DNA of 5,877 nucleotides from an uncultured Mycoplasma sp. (GCA_947565485.1 CANOGG010000090.1:1-5877); one strand, 5' to 3'; positions 1 through 5,451 are shown, numbered from the stretch's first letter. Notes: a model not told the origin generated them from the letters alone. Numbers and translations: made by a program.

Positions 1-2
1 AT

Positions 3-62
3 ATTAAAACTATCATGAAATCAACAGGGCTATCAAAAAAAGAAATCGAAAAACTTAAATAA
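3..62 (+). CDS. 3' end of an unidentified gene, cut by window edge
   Basis: An open frame enters from the left edge and ends with TAA at 60-62. The visible 19 residues are IKTIMKSTGLSKKEIEKLK. The 'TGLSKKEIEKLK' ending is Lys/Glu-rich and predicted helical. It resembles, from memory, the C-terminal 'TGLSxEEIEKL' tail of Rpn/PD-(D/E)XK-nuclease-type transposase-like proteins, but the same short helix also ends other proteins, so I do not assign a function. Base composition is AT-rich like the rest of the window. No start or upstream context is visible. Confidence 0.4.
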   Translation: MKTIMKSTGLSKKEIEKLK

Positions 63-265
63 ATTTACAAAACAGGGTTAATCTATAATTGCAGACACTT
101 TATGTCTCCGTATAATGCTAATCAGCCTAGTTCCACTTTCTATGCTTACGTGTTCCGTGTGGATTCGTCTGGCTGCCTCAACGAAACGAACGTGAACTGG
201 ACAGAACCTGGTGTGCGCCCAATATTCCTTTAAACTCAAAACTAATAATTAAGGTTATTAGTTAA
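63..265 (+). pseudogene. Orphan C-terminal tail of a DUF6273-like / 'GVRP' surface protein, frameshifted
   Basis: Reading from 63 to the TAA at 231-233 gives a peptide containing FMSPYN (99-116), YAYVFRVDSSGCL (141-179) and PGVRPIFL (207-230). The order Ser-Pro, then a Tyr/Val-rich strand, then Gly-x-Leu, then GVRP-hydrophobic-Leu is the closing pattern of large tail families in uncultured gut Firmicutes, similar to DUF6273 and C-type-lectin-like domains (family recollection, not a search). After the stop, the frame beginning at 233 gives NSKLIIKVIS before TAA at 263-265. This is what normally follows 'RPIxL', so a one-base loss near 225-232 most likely broke the frame. The only in-frame ATG, at 102, has no convincing ribosome site, and the N-terminal part of any parent protein is absent. 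By hand count bases 151-220 are 57% G+C, far above the flanks. It is either a decayed remnant or a silent cassette. Confidence 0.6.
240..263. repeat. 9-bp perfect inverted repeat (hairpin)
   Basis: AACTAATAA (240-248) is perfectly complementary to TTATTAGTT (255-263) across the 6-nt loop TTAAGG. It covers the last frameshifted codons of the orphan tail. No T-tract follows on the + strand (the next bases are AAAAGC), so it is not a typical intrinsic terminator. The stem is all A-T apart from one G-C pair and could be chance in AT-rich DNA. Confidence 0.45.
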
Positions 266-453
266 AAGCATTGGAATACAAGATTGACCCTTAGAATTTC
301 ATTCTTAAATACATAGTACTGATGTTACTCATTTTGAAATGTTTAACTACAACAGTACTTTCTTTATTTTTCTAAATATTTAAAATTTAAAGAATTATTT
401 CTAACTTCCGACAATATATTTACATATAGCTCTAACTCTATTTCGCTAAATAA
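266..453. other. Intergenic stretch without recognisable gene
   Basis: I see no open frame of useful length with a ribosome site on either strand, no tRNA-like cloverleaf and no riboswitch that I recognise. Apart from the inverted repeat at 315-359, the sequence is AT-rich filler with short runs such as TTTAAAATTTAAA. With the orphan tail upstream it makes a gap of more than 400 nt between the edge gene and the DUF3048 gene, long for this otherwise compact window. Confidence 0.5.
315..374 (+). terminator. Imperfect inverted repeat followed by T-rich run; possible terminator
   Basis: AGTACTG (315-321) pairs with CAGTACT (353-359). After one A-A mismatch, TGT (323-325) pairs with ACA (349-351). 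A small inner stem CATT/AATG (330-333/338-341) could close the 45-nt structure. The T-rich sequence TTCTTTATTTTTC follows. It would be a long-looped, fairly weak terminator for whatever once ran through the orphan tail, or simply a relic inverted repeat. Confidence 0.35.
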
Positions 454-482
454 TTTACAACAAAACTTAAAAGTGCTATACT
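454..482 (+). promoter_or_regulatory. Sigma-A-type promoter of the DUF3048 gene
   Basis: A -35 box TTTACA (454-459), a 17-bp spacer and a -10 box TATACT (477-482) preceded by the extended TG motif (474-475). The start codon lies 22 nt beyond the -10 box, so the predicted leader is only about 15-17 nt and consists mostly of the GGAGG ribosome site (496-500) and its short spacing. Confidence 0.75.
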
Positions 483-504
483 TTAAATATAAATTGGAGG
501 ATAT

Positions 505-1590
505 ATGGCAAGAAGAAAAAGAAAAAAGAAAATTAAACCTATAGGAATATTTATCGCATTTATACTTATTGGTGGACTATCATTTGGTGCTTATAAATTT
601 TTAAACAGCAATGAAACAGAAAATGATACTAATTATAACACTCCCAATAATAAGAATGACAAAAATGATAAAAAGAAACCCGACCCGCCTAAGGTAAAAA
701 TAGTCGATGAAAACAGCAAGTCAAGACCATACGCGGTCATGATAAATAATTTGAGTGCTGCTAGACCTTATCATACAGGCTTACAAGATGCTTATCTTGT
801 CTATGAAATAGTAGTCGAAGGAGGAATCACTCGTTACCTTGCTCTATATAAAGACAAATTCCCTGAAACTGTCGGAAGTGTTCGTTCTGCCCGTCACTAT
901 TATCTTGATTACGTCATGGAAAATGATGCTTATTATGTCCATTGGGGTTGGTCGCCTCAAGCTCAAAGTGACATCAAAACTCTAAACATCGACAACCTAA
1001 ATGGTCTAAGTAATAGCACCCCTTATTTCTTCCGCCAAAAAATAAGTAACGTTAGTAGTGAACACACAGGTTTTGCTAATCTAAATGAAATGCAAAAATT
1101 AGTAAATACTAAAAAATATCGCACAACAACTACCAAATCACTACTCTTAAATTATAGTGCGACTGAAATTGATTTACCAGATTCTGAAGAAACAACCACC
1201 GCCACAACGCTAAGTTTGAAATATTCTAATAGTTTTACTACCAACTATGAATATGATAGTGAATCAAAAAATTATAAACAATCCGTAAATAATAAAGCTC
1301 ACACTGACTATGAAACTAAACAAAAATACACAGTTAAAAATATTATAACTTATAAAATTGCCAACAAAACCATCAGTGGTGATGATAAAGGTCGTCAAGA
1401 CTTAAATAATATAGGGAAAGGCGAAGGCTACTTTATAACTGGTGGTAAAGCTATACCTATAACCTGGGAAAAAACAAGTCGCAGTAGCCAAACCATCTAT
1501 AAATATAAAGATGGCACAGAAATAAAAGTAAATGATGGCAATACTTGGATTCATATCGTCCCTACTAGTGGTGATATAAGCATATCTTAA
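505..1590 (+). CDS. DUF3048 (YerB-like) membrane-anchored extracytoplasmic protein
   Basis: A 361-residue protein. Residues 1-11 are almost all Lys/Arg, followed by one hydrophobic segment (about 12-31), then a low-complexity Asn/Asp/Lys linker (about 35-65). The DUF3048 N-terminal domain runs from about 73 to 210, with RPYAVMINN (74-82), ARPYHTGLQDAYLVYE (86-101), EGGITRYLALY (105-115) and GSVRSARHYYLD (124-135). The C-terminal subdomain (about 240-354) ends with the hallmark ITWEKTS...DGTEIKVNDGNTWIHIVP. Length and domain order fit the family, whose biochemical role is not established as far as I know; it acts outside the membrane in Gram-positives. Unlike B. subtilis YerB, which I recall as a lipoprotein, no lipobox cysteine is present, so the first segment is probably an uncleaved anchor with the bulk outside. 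The start at 505 is set by GGAGG at 496-500. The next gene lies 39 nt downstream with no terminator between, so they are probably co-transcribed. Confidence 0.88.
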   Translation: MARRKRKKKIKPIGIFIAFILIGGLSFGAYKFLNSNETENDTNYNTPNNKNDKNDKKKPDPPKVKIVDENSKSRPYAVMINNLSAARPYHTGLQDAYLVYEIVVEGGITRYLALYKDKFPETVGSVRSARHYYLDYVMENDAYYVHWGWSPQAQSDIKTLNIDNLNGLSNSTPYFFRQKISNVSSEHTGFANLNEMQKLVNTKKYRTTTTKSLLLNYSATEIDLPDSEETTTATTLSLKYSNSFTTNYEYDSESKNYKQSVNNKAHTDYETKQKYTVKNIITYKIANKTISGDDKGRQDLNNIGKGEGYFITGGKAIPITWEKTSRSSQTIYKYKDGTEIKVNDGNTWIHIVPTSGDISIS

Positions 1591-1613
1591 AAAATGCCAC
1601 ATACTATTTTGAT

Positions 1614-1622
1614 AAAGGAGGT
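1614..1622 (+). promoter_or_regulatory. Ribosome site that decides the start of the small membrane protein gene
   Basis: AAAGGAGGT is a near-perfect Shine-Dalgarno site, and its GGAGG core ends 8 nt before the ATG at 1630. An earlier in-frame ATG at 1594 lies upstream of this site and has no ribosome site of its own, so 1630 is the better start. Confidence 0.85.
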
Positions 1623-1629
1623 ATTTCCA

Positions 1630-1872
1630 ATGGATATCTTAATTGACTTTCTACTAAACAACTATATTTGGCTCTTAATAATTTCTCTAATTATTATATT
1701 CGCTCTAATTGGTTATCTTGTCGATTCAAACGACCCCAAACTAAAGAAAAAGAAAAAACAAGTAAAACCTTTATCAAATGTCAACGAAGAAAAAGTCCAT
1801 GTCCATACATCTGTAAAAAAATATATGGACGACAATTTTGACGAACCTCTAATCAATGAAAAGAATGCCTAA
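1630..1872 (+). CDS. Small single-pass membrane protein, function unknown
   Basis: An 80-residue protein that I cannot assign to a named family. One strongly hydrophobic segment (about residues 12-31) ends in IGYLVDS. A Lys-rich stop-transfer stretch follows (KLKKKKKQVK, about 37-46), then a polar, acidic tail with HVHTSVKKYMDD and ending in NEKNA. The positive-inside rule puts the N-terminus outside and the roughly 48-residue tail in the cytoplasm. An 'IGYxVD' motif at the inner edge of a single helix followed by a charged tail recurs, from memory, in small proteins of uncultured Bacilli. It follows the DUF3048 gene by 39 nt with a strong ribosome site, so it is probably the second cistron of that transcript. 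A cytoplasm-facing partner for the extracytoplasmic DUF3048 protein is possible, but this rests on gene order alone. Confidence 0.75.
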   Translation: MDILIDFLLNNYIWLLIISLIIIFALIGYLVDSNDPKLKKKKKQVKPLSNVNEEKVHVHTSVKKYMDDNFDEPLINEKNA

Positions 1873-1884
1873 GCGCATTTTTTT
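1859..1884 (+). terminator. Weak intrinsic terminator overlapping the stop codon
   Basis: AATGC (1864-1868) pairs with GCATT (1875-1879) around a 6-nt loop. The stem can extend outward through one G-T pair and several A-T pairs using the seven-T run at 1878-1884. The stop TAA (1870-1872) lies inside the loop, so the last codons double as half of the terminator. The GC-poor stem makes it weak, but it sits exactly where the two-gene unit ends. Confidence 0.5.
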
Positions 1885-1903
1885 AAATTCTTGAAATTTA
1901 TTA

Positions 1904-1932
1904 TTTACATAACCTCCTCTTTTAGATATAAT
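1904..1932 (+). promoter_or_regulatory. Sigma-A-type promoter of the rubrerythrin gene
   Basis: TTTACA (1904-1909), a 17-bp spacer and a consensus TATAAT (1927-1932). The predicted transcription start is near 1939, essentially at the GGAGG ribosome site (1940-1944), giving a leader of about 14 nt. I looked for a PerR-type operator around the -10 box and did not find a convincing one. Confidence 0.82.
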
Positions 1933-1952
1933 TAACACTGGAGGTAATAATT

Positions 1953-2492
1953 ATGGAATTAAAAGGTTCTAAGACAGAAGCTAATTTAATGGCTGCCTTT
2001 GCTGGTGAATCTCAAGCTCGTAATAAATACACTTACTATGCATCTCAAGCTAAAAAAGATGGTTACGAGCAAATCGCTGCTATTTTTGAAGAAACTGCCA
2101 ACAACGAAAAAGAACATGCTAAACTTTGGTTTAAAGAATTACATGGAGGCAAAGTACCCGACACTCTTAGCAATTTAAAAGATGCTGCTAGTGGTGAAAA
2201 ATACGAATGGACCGAAATGTACAAAGAATTTGCTGAAGTAGCTAAAGAAGAAGGCTTTGATCGTATCGCTAAACTTTTTGAAGAAGTTGGCAAAATAGAA
2301 AAACACCATGAAGAAAGATATTTAAAACTAGTTGGAAATATTGATGATAACTTAGTATTTGAACGTGGTGAAGAAAAAGTATGGATATGCCGTAACTGTG
2401 GTTATGTCTATGTAGGAACAAATGCTCCTGCCGCTTGCCCAGTATGTGCTCATCCTAGGAGTTTCATGGAACTAAAAGCTGAAAACTATTAA
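1953..2492 (+). CDS. rbr: Rubrerythrin
   Basis: A cytoplasmic non-haem iron peroxidase that reduces hydrogen peroxide to water in anaerobes, taking electrons through its own rubredoxin-like domain. The protein has 179 residues. The ferritin-like four-helix domain (about 1-135) carries the expected diiron ligands by motif alignment: E19 in AFAGES, E52 and H55 in NEKEH, E85 and E88 in YEWTEMY, E116 and H119 in IEKHH. The C-terminal rubredoxin domain (about 142-175) has two CxxC knuckles, C146/C149 and C162/C165, ending in CAHPRSFME, the usual rubrerythrin closing motif. All key residues are present and the length is close to that of classical rubrerythrins. The start at 1953 has GGAGG 8 nt upstream. 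The gene is monocistronic, framed by its own promoter and a strong terminator. It points to an anaerobic or oxygen-sensitive lifestyle. Physiological electron donors are not visible in the window. Confidence 0.97.
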   Translation: MELKGSKTEANLMAAFAGESQARNKYTYYASQAKKDGYEQIAAIFEETANNEKEHAKLWFKELHGGKVPDTLSNLKDAASGEKYEWTEMYKEFAEVAKEEGFDRIAKLFEEVGKIEKHHEERYLKLVGNIDDNLVFERGEEKVWICRNCGYVYVGTNAPAACPVCAHPRSFMELKAENY

Positions 2493-2500
2493 TATAAAAT

Positions 2501-2533
2501 CTCATTTCTAATTTAAAAGAAATGAGTTTTTTT
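2501..2533 (+). terminator. Intrinsic terminator of rubrerythrin
   Basis: CTCATTTCT (2501-2509) and AGAAATGAG (2518-2526) form a perfect 9-bp stem with an 8-nt loop, followed directly by seven Ts (2527-2533) and further T-rich sequence. It starts 8 nt after the rubrerythrin stop. Confidence 0.9.
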
Positions 2534-2572
2534 CTTTCTTTGACACTCTAATATTAAATTTTTCTCCTCAAG

Positions 2573-2601
2573 TTTACATCTAAAAATATCCATGATATAA
2601 T
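2573..2601 (+). promoter_or_regulatory. Extended -10 promoter of the prenol-kinase-like operon
   Basis: TTTACA (2573-2578), a 17-bp spacer and TATAAT (2596-2601) with an extended TG at 2593-2594. Only 17 nt separate the -10 box from the ATG at 2619. The ribosome site AAGAGGT (2607-2613) therefore starts at about the predicted transcription start, leaving a leader of roughly 10-12 nt. Confidence 0.82.
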
Positions 2602-2618
2602 TTATTAAGAGGTAAACA

Positions 2619-3263
2619 ATGAAAATATTAATTGGCTATTTATCAACTTATCTATATTTAATAAGTATTTTACTAATTGCTATGTCTCTAAACCATAAAT
2701 ACTCCCTTGCAAGTACCATTACTCGTAAACTTATCCACATATTTGTCGGTTTTTCCTGGTTTATCATGATATATTTCTTTAAAATTTCTTGGCATATTTT
2801 AATACCCCCTCTAACCTTTCTATTTATAAATCTTTATATATATAAAAAGAATTTAATTCCCGCTCTAGAATCAAGCAATCACTCAAAAGGAACTATTTAC
2901 TATGCTCTAAGTTTTACTATTTTATCTCTCATCACGGTCTTAAAACCAGACTTCCTTCCCTTTTATGGTCTAGGCTGTTTAACGATGACTCTATCAGATG
3001 GTCTCGCCCCTTTTTTTGGCTACCTTTATCCCAAGAAGATTAGCCATACATCTAAAACCTATCTTGGCAGTTTTAGCATTTTCATCATAACTCTTATTAT
3101 AACTTTAATCTTTAATAACTACTTTAAATTACAATTTACCCTTTTCAAAGTTATAATCATTAGCTTTTTAGCGATGCTCTTAGAACTATTTGAATATCGT
3201 GGCACTGATAACTTAACTTTGCCCTTAGGCATCGCTACTATCTCATATTTTTTATCATTATAA
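2619..3263 (+). CDS. Dolichol/phytol-kinase-like (VTE5/SEC59-type) membrane protein, putative isoprenoid alcohol kinase
   Basis: A 214-residue integral membrane protein with about seven hydrophobic segments, in the CTP-dependent prenol kinase branch related to phosphatidate cytidylyltransferase. Motifs in order: RKLIH (36-40), KGTIYYAL (90-97), LSDGLAPFFG (125-134), SKTYLGS (145-151), an acidic pair in LLELFEYRG (187-195), and GTDNLTLPLG (195-204). This matches the family pattern of RK..H, GT.(F/Y)Y, a DG(A/L)A segment, K(S/T)..GS, and a final DN.T.PL. Members phosphorylate dolichol (SEC59), phytol (VTE5) or farnesol (FOLK). The substrate here is unknown; farnesol, geranylgeraniol or another polyprenol are candidates. 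The protein is near the lower end of family length but has all the motif blocks. Its stop overlaps the ribosome site of the DUF92 gene, so the two are co-transcribed and probably translationally coupled. The broader CDP-diglyceride-synthase-like class is an alternative, but the GTDNLTLPLG ending favours the prenol kinases. Confidence 0.78.
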   Translation: MKILIGYLSTYLYLISILLIAMSLNHKYSLASTITRKLIHIFVGFSWFIMIYFFKISWHILIPPLTFLFINLYIYKKNLIPALESSNHSKGTIYYALSFTILSLITVLKPDFLPFYGLGCLTMTLSDGLAPFFGYLYPKKISHTSKTYLGSFSIFIITLIITLIFNNYFKLQFTLFKVIIISFLAMLLELFEYRGTDNLTLPLGIATISYFLSL

Positions 3264-3268
3264 GGAGG
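3262..3268 (+). promoter_or_regulatory. Ribosome site overlapping the upstream stop codon
   Basis: AAGGAGG shares two bases with the TAA stop (3261-3263) of the VTE5-like gene, and its core ends 8 nt before the ATG at 3277. Ribosomes finishing the first gene stop on the start signal of the second, the usual arrangement for translational coupling. Confidence 0.8.
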
Positions 3269-3276
3269 AATTTTTT

Positions 3277-4038
3277 ATGAACCATTTCTTAATTAGTCTT
3301 ATCTTAAGTCTTATCCTAGCTGGTTTTGCTTATTTAAAAAAAGCCCTAACTAAACCTGCTTTACTCTTAGCTTTTATCCTCTGCCTTATTATCACTTATT
3401 CTGGTGGTCTAACTTCATTTATCATTTTAACTGTCGTCTTTTTAGGTAGTCAAATCAGCAAAATCATCTCTCCCGCCAAAGCTAAACCAGAAACTCAAAA
3501 AAATATCTTTCAAATCCTTGCCAATGTCTTATTAGGTGCTATTTCTTTATTAATATATTATTTTACTAAAAACTCTTTCTTCCCTGTTGTATATGCTTCC
3601 CTTATGGCTGAAGCTTTATCTGATACTATGGCTTCTGATATTGGCATCTTATCTAAAAAAGAACCCATTAATATCCTAACTTTAAAAAGAAGCAAACCTG
3701 GCTTATCTGGTAATATCAGCACCCTTGGCCTCGCCGCCTCTCTTGCCTCTTCTCTTACTATCGCTCTAATATTTAGTTTCTCTAACTTTGATTTAACATC
3801 TCTTCTAATCATCACCTTTAGTAGTTTTCTAGGTGCTCTACTTGATTCTCTATTTGGTGCTTTAATCCAGGTCAAATATCAATGTCCAGTATGTCACAAA
3901 ATTACAGAAGAAAAAAATCACTGCGATACACCTACCACTCACTACCAAGGCCTAAAATATATCGATAATAACGCTATCAACTTTCTAAGTAATTTAATCT
4001 CTGGTATCATCAGTTTTGTTTTATACATCTTCATTTAA
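3277..4038 (+). CDS. DUF92 (VTE6-like) integral membrane protein, putative prenyl-phosphate kinase
   Basis: A 253-residue multi-pass membrane protein with clear DUF92 signatures in order: an N-terminal helix followed by KKALTKPALLLA (21-32), the loop ETQKNIFQILANVLLGA (72-88, matching the family 'R..QVLANG' block), LSDTMASDIGILS (114-126, the family 'ADTWASEIG' block), KPGLSGNISTLG (140-151), GALLDSLFGALIQ (186-198) and YIDNNAINFLSN (228-239, the family 'DND.VNF' block). A C203-x-x-C206 pair and H215-C216 lie in the soluble loop between the last two blocks. The plant and cyanobacterial member VTE6 is linked to phosphorylation of phytyl phosphate to phytyl diphosphate. Placed 13 nt after a VTE5-like gene, this protein is well positioned to do the second step on the same substrate, although that is inference. 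Some conserved positions are softened (W to M and E to D in the 'ADTWASE' block; K for R before LANV). No terminator is visible after it; the mnmE promoter begins 3 nt beyond the stop. Confidence 0.85.
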   Translation: MNHFLISLILSLILAGFAYLKKALTKPALLLAFILCLIITYSGGLTSFIILTVVFLGSQISKIISPAKAKPETQKNIFQILANVLLGAISLLIYYFTKNSFFPVVYASLMAEALSDTMASDIGILSKKEPINILTLKRSKPGLSGNISTLGLAASLASSLTIALIFSFSNFDLTSLLIITFSSFLGALLDSLFGALIQVKYQCPVCHKITEEKNHCDTPTTHYQGLKYIDNNAINFLSNLISGIISFVLYIFI

Positions 4039-4040
4039 AA

Positions 4041-4069
4041 TTGTCAAAAACCCAAAATAATGCTATAAT
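4041..4069 (+). promoter_or_regulatory. Sigma-A-type promoter of mnmE
   Basis: TTGTCA (4041-4046), a 17-bp spacer and a consensus TATAAT (4064-4069) with extended TG (4061-4062). It begins 3 nt after the DUF92 stop, so mnmE can be transcribed independently while also receiving read-through, because no terminator separates the two. Confidence 0.82.
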
Positions 4070-4096
4070 AAACAAGCAAAAAAGGAAGTGACTAAA

Positions 4097-5443
4097 ATGT
4101 CTGATACAATATGTGCTATATCTACTGCCCTAGGAATTGGTGCTATCTCCATCATTCGTGTAAGTGGACCCGAAGCTATATCTACTATTGCCAAACTATT
4201 TAATGGTAAGAACTTAAATGAAGTTACCAGCCACACCATCCATTACGGTCATATTATCAAGAATAAAGAAATTATCGACGAAGTTTTAGTAACTGTTATG
4301 AAATCTCCTAAAACTTATACTACTGAAGATACTGTCGAAATCAACACCCATGGTGGTATCGCCTCAACTAAAAAAGTCTTAGAACTTTTACTCGAAAACG
4401 GTATTCGTCTTGCCGAACCTGGCGAATTTACCAAACGGGCCTTTTTAAATGGTCGCCTAGACTTAACCCAAGCCGAGGCTGTTAACAATCTTCTAACCTC
4501 TAAGACCGAACTCGAAAGAAAACTTGCCATGAACACTTTAAACGGTAAAGTCTCATTCAAAATCAAAAAACTTCGTGAAATAATCATGGAACTAATCGCC
4601 AACATTGAAGTAAACATCGACTTTCCCGAATACGAAGATGCCCTTGAAATAACCCATAAAAATTTAAAACCTAAACTTACAACCATCAAGACAGAATTAG
4701 AAACTCTTTTAGCCGAATCCCGAATTGGTCGCTTAATTGAAGATGGCATCAAAGTTGCTATCGTTGGTCGACCAAATGTTGGTAAAAGTAGTATCCTAAA
4801 TGCTTTTTTAGGTGAGAATAAAGCGATTGTAACTGATATCGCCGGTACAACTCGTGATATTGTGGAAGGTGCTATCGAACTAAATGGCATTAAACTAAAA
4901 TTCATTGATACCGCGGGCATTCGCCAAACTAATGACCTAGTAGAACAAATCGGTGTTGATAAATCTCTCGAAACTATCGAAAATGCCAATCTTATAATTC
5001 ATGTTTTAAATAATAATGAAGAATATACCAAAGAAGATGCCAAAATTGCCTCTAAAATCCAAGCTAAAACCCATCTAACTTTCATCAATAAAACCGACCT
5101 CCCATCCAAGCTAAAACTAGACACCAAAGAATATATCCAAGGTAACACTAAAGATATCACCGGGCTCGACTCTCTAAAAAATAAAATCATCGAACTATTT
5201 GACCTCGAAAATATTGAAACCTCCAACTTAGAAATTATCTCCAGTGTCCGCATAATTAATCTTTTAAAAAGTGCTTTAGAACACATAACCCATGCCCTAA
5301 ATGAAATAACCAAGGATATTCCTGTTGATATGCTTGCTATTGATATCAAAGCTGCTTGGGAAACTTTAGGTGAAATAACAGGCGAAGTCTATCAAGATGA
5401 ATTATTAGACACTTTATTTAGCAAATTTTGTTTAGGAAAGTAG
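4097..5443 (+). CDS. mnmE: tRNA uridine-5-carboxymethylaminomethyl modification GTPase MnmE
   Basis: MnmE works with MnmG to install the (carboxymethyl)aminomethyl group on the wobble uridine (U34) of tRNAs. It is a potassium-activated GTPase of the cytoplasm. The 448-residue protein is complete. The N-terminal folate-binding domain (about 1-118) begins with DTICAISTALGIGAISIIRVSG and contains PGEFTKRAFLNGRLDL (108-123). The helical domain surrounds the inserted G domain, which shows P-loop GRPNVGKSS (224-232) with N227 at the expected potassium-binding position, TTRDIVE (251-257), DTAGIR (271-276) and NKTD (331-334). The C-terminus is FCLGK, carrying the catalytic cysteine C445 of the conserved C-(I/L/V)-G-K tail. 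An in-frame GTG at 4088 is rejected as start because it lies within the ribosome site GGAAGTG (4084-4090); the ATG at 4097 is 7 nt beyond it and gives the usual MnmE beginning. The partner mnmG, often the next gene in Firmicutes, is not downstream here. A GNAT gene follows after 8 nt. Confidence 0.97.
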   Translation: MSDTICAISTALGIGAISIIRVSGPEAISTIAKLFNGKNLNEVTSHTIHYGHIIKNKEIIDEVLVTVMKSPKTYTTEDTVEINTHGGIASTKKVLELLLENGIRLAEPGEFTKRAFLNGRLDLTQAEAVNNLLTSKTELERKLAMNTLNGKVSFKIKKLREIIMELIANIEVNIDFPEYEDALEITHKNLKPKLTTIKTELETLLAESRIGRLIEDGIKVAIVGRPNVGKSSILNAFLGENKAIVTDIAGTTRDIVEGAIELNGIKLKFIDTAGIRQTNDLVEQIGVDKSLETIENANLIIHVLNNNEEYTKEDAKIASKIQAKTHLTFINKTDLPSKLKLDTKEYIQGNTKDITGLDSLKNKIIELFDLENIETSNLEIISSVRIINLLKSALEHITHALNEITKDIPVDMLAIDIKAAWETLGEITGEVYQDELLDTLFSKFCLGK

Positions 5444-5451
5444 GAATAAAT

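Noticed and set aside
266..453. Possible riboswitch, T-box or small RNA upstream of the DUF3048 gene
   Set aside because: The promoter at 454-482 lies downstream of this stretch, so it is not part of that gene's leader, and I found no T-box, tRNA or known riboswitch core in it.
1594..1629. Upstream ATG extending the small membrane protein by 12 residues
   Set aside because: The strong ribosome site at 1614-1622 lies inside this extension and points to the ATG at 1630. The extra residues are encoded by intergenic and Shine-Dalgarno sequence.
1920..1952. PerR-type operator at the rubrerythrin promoter
   Set aside because: The AT-rich palindrome around the -10 box matches the PerR consensus at only about half of positions, no better than expected in this base composition.
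3558..3875. Minus-strand open frame inside the DUF92 gene
   Set aside because: Antisense to conserved DUF92 motifs, with no promoter or ribosome site and no recognisable product. The other minus-strand frames (1402-1602, 2063-2293, 4999-5349) were rejected for the same reason.
4088..4096. GTG start for MnmE
   Set aside because: The GTG overlaps the ribosome site, and the ATG at 4097 gives the standard MnmE N-terminus with 7-nt spacing.
4315..4989. Long open frame on the minus strand inside mnmE
   Set aside because: It is wholly antisense to an intact, strongly conserved gene, its product has no recognisable domain, and there is no ribosome site or promoter. It is a shadow of mnmE codon use.
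5428..5451. Upstream ATG start for the acetyltransferase overlapping mnmE
   Set aside because: It adds eight residues that are out-of-frame mnmE sequence. The ATG at 5452 has its own AGGA and starts with the usual GNAT 'MIRLAT' opening.
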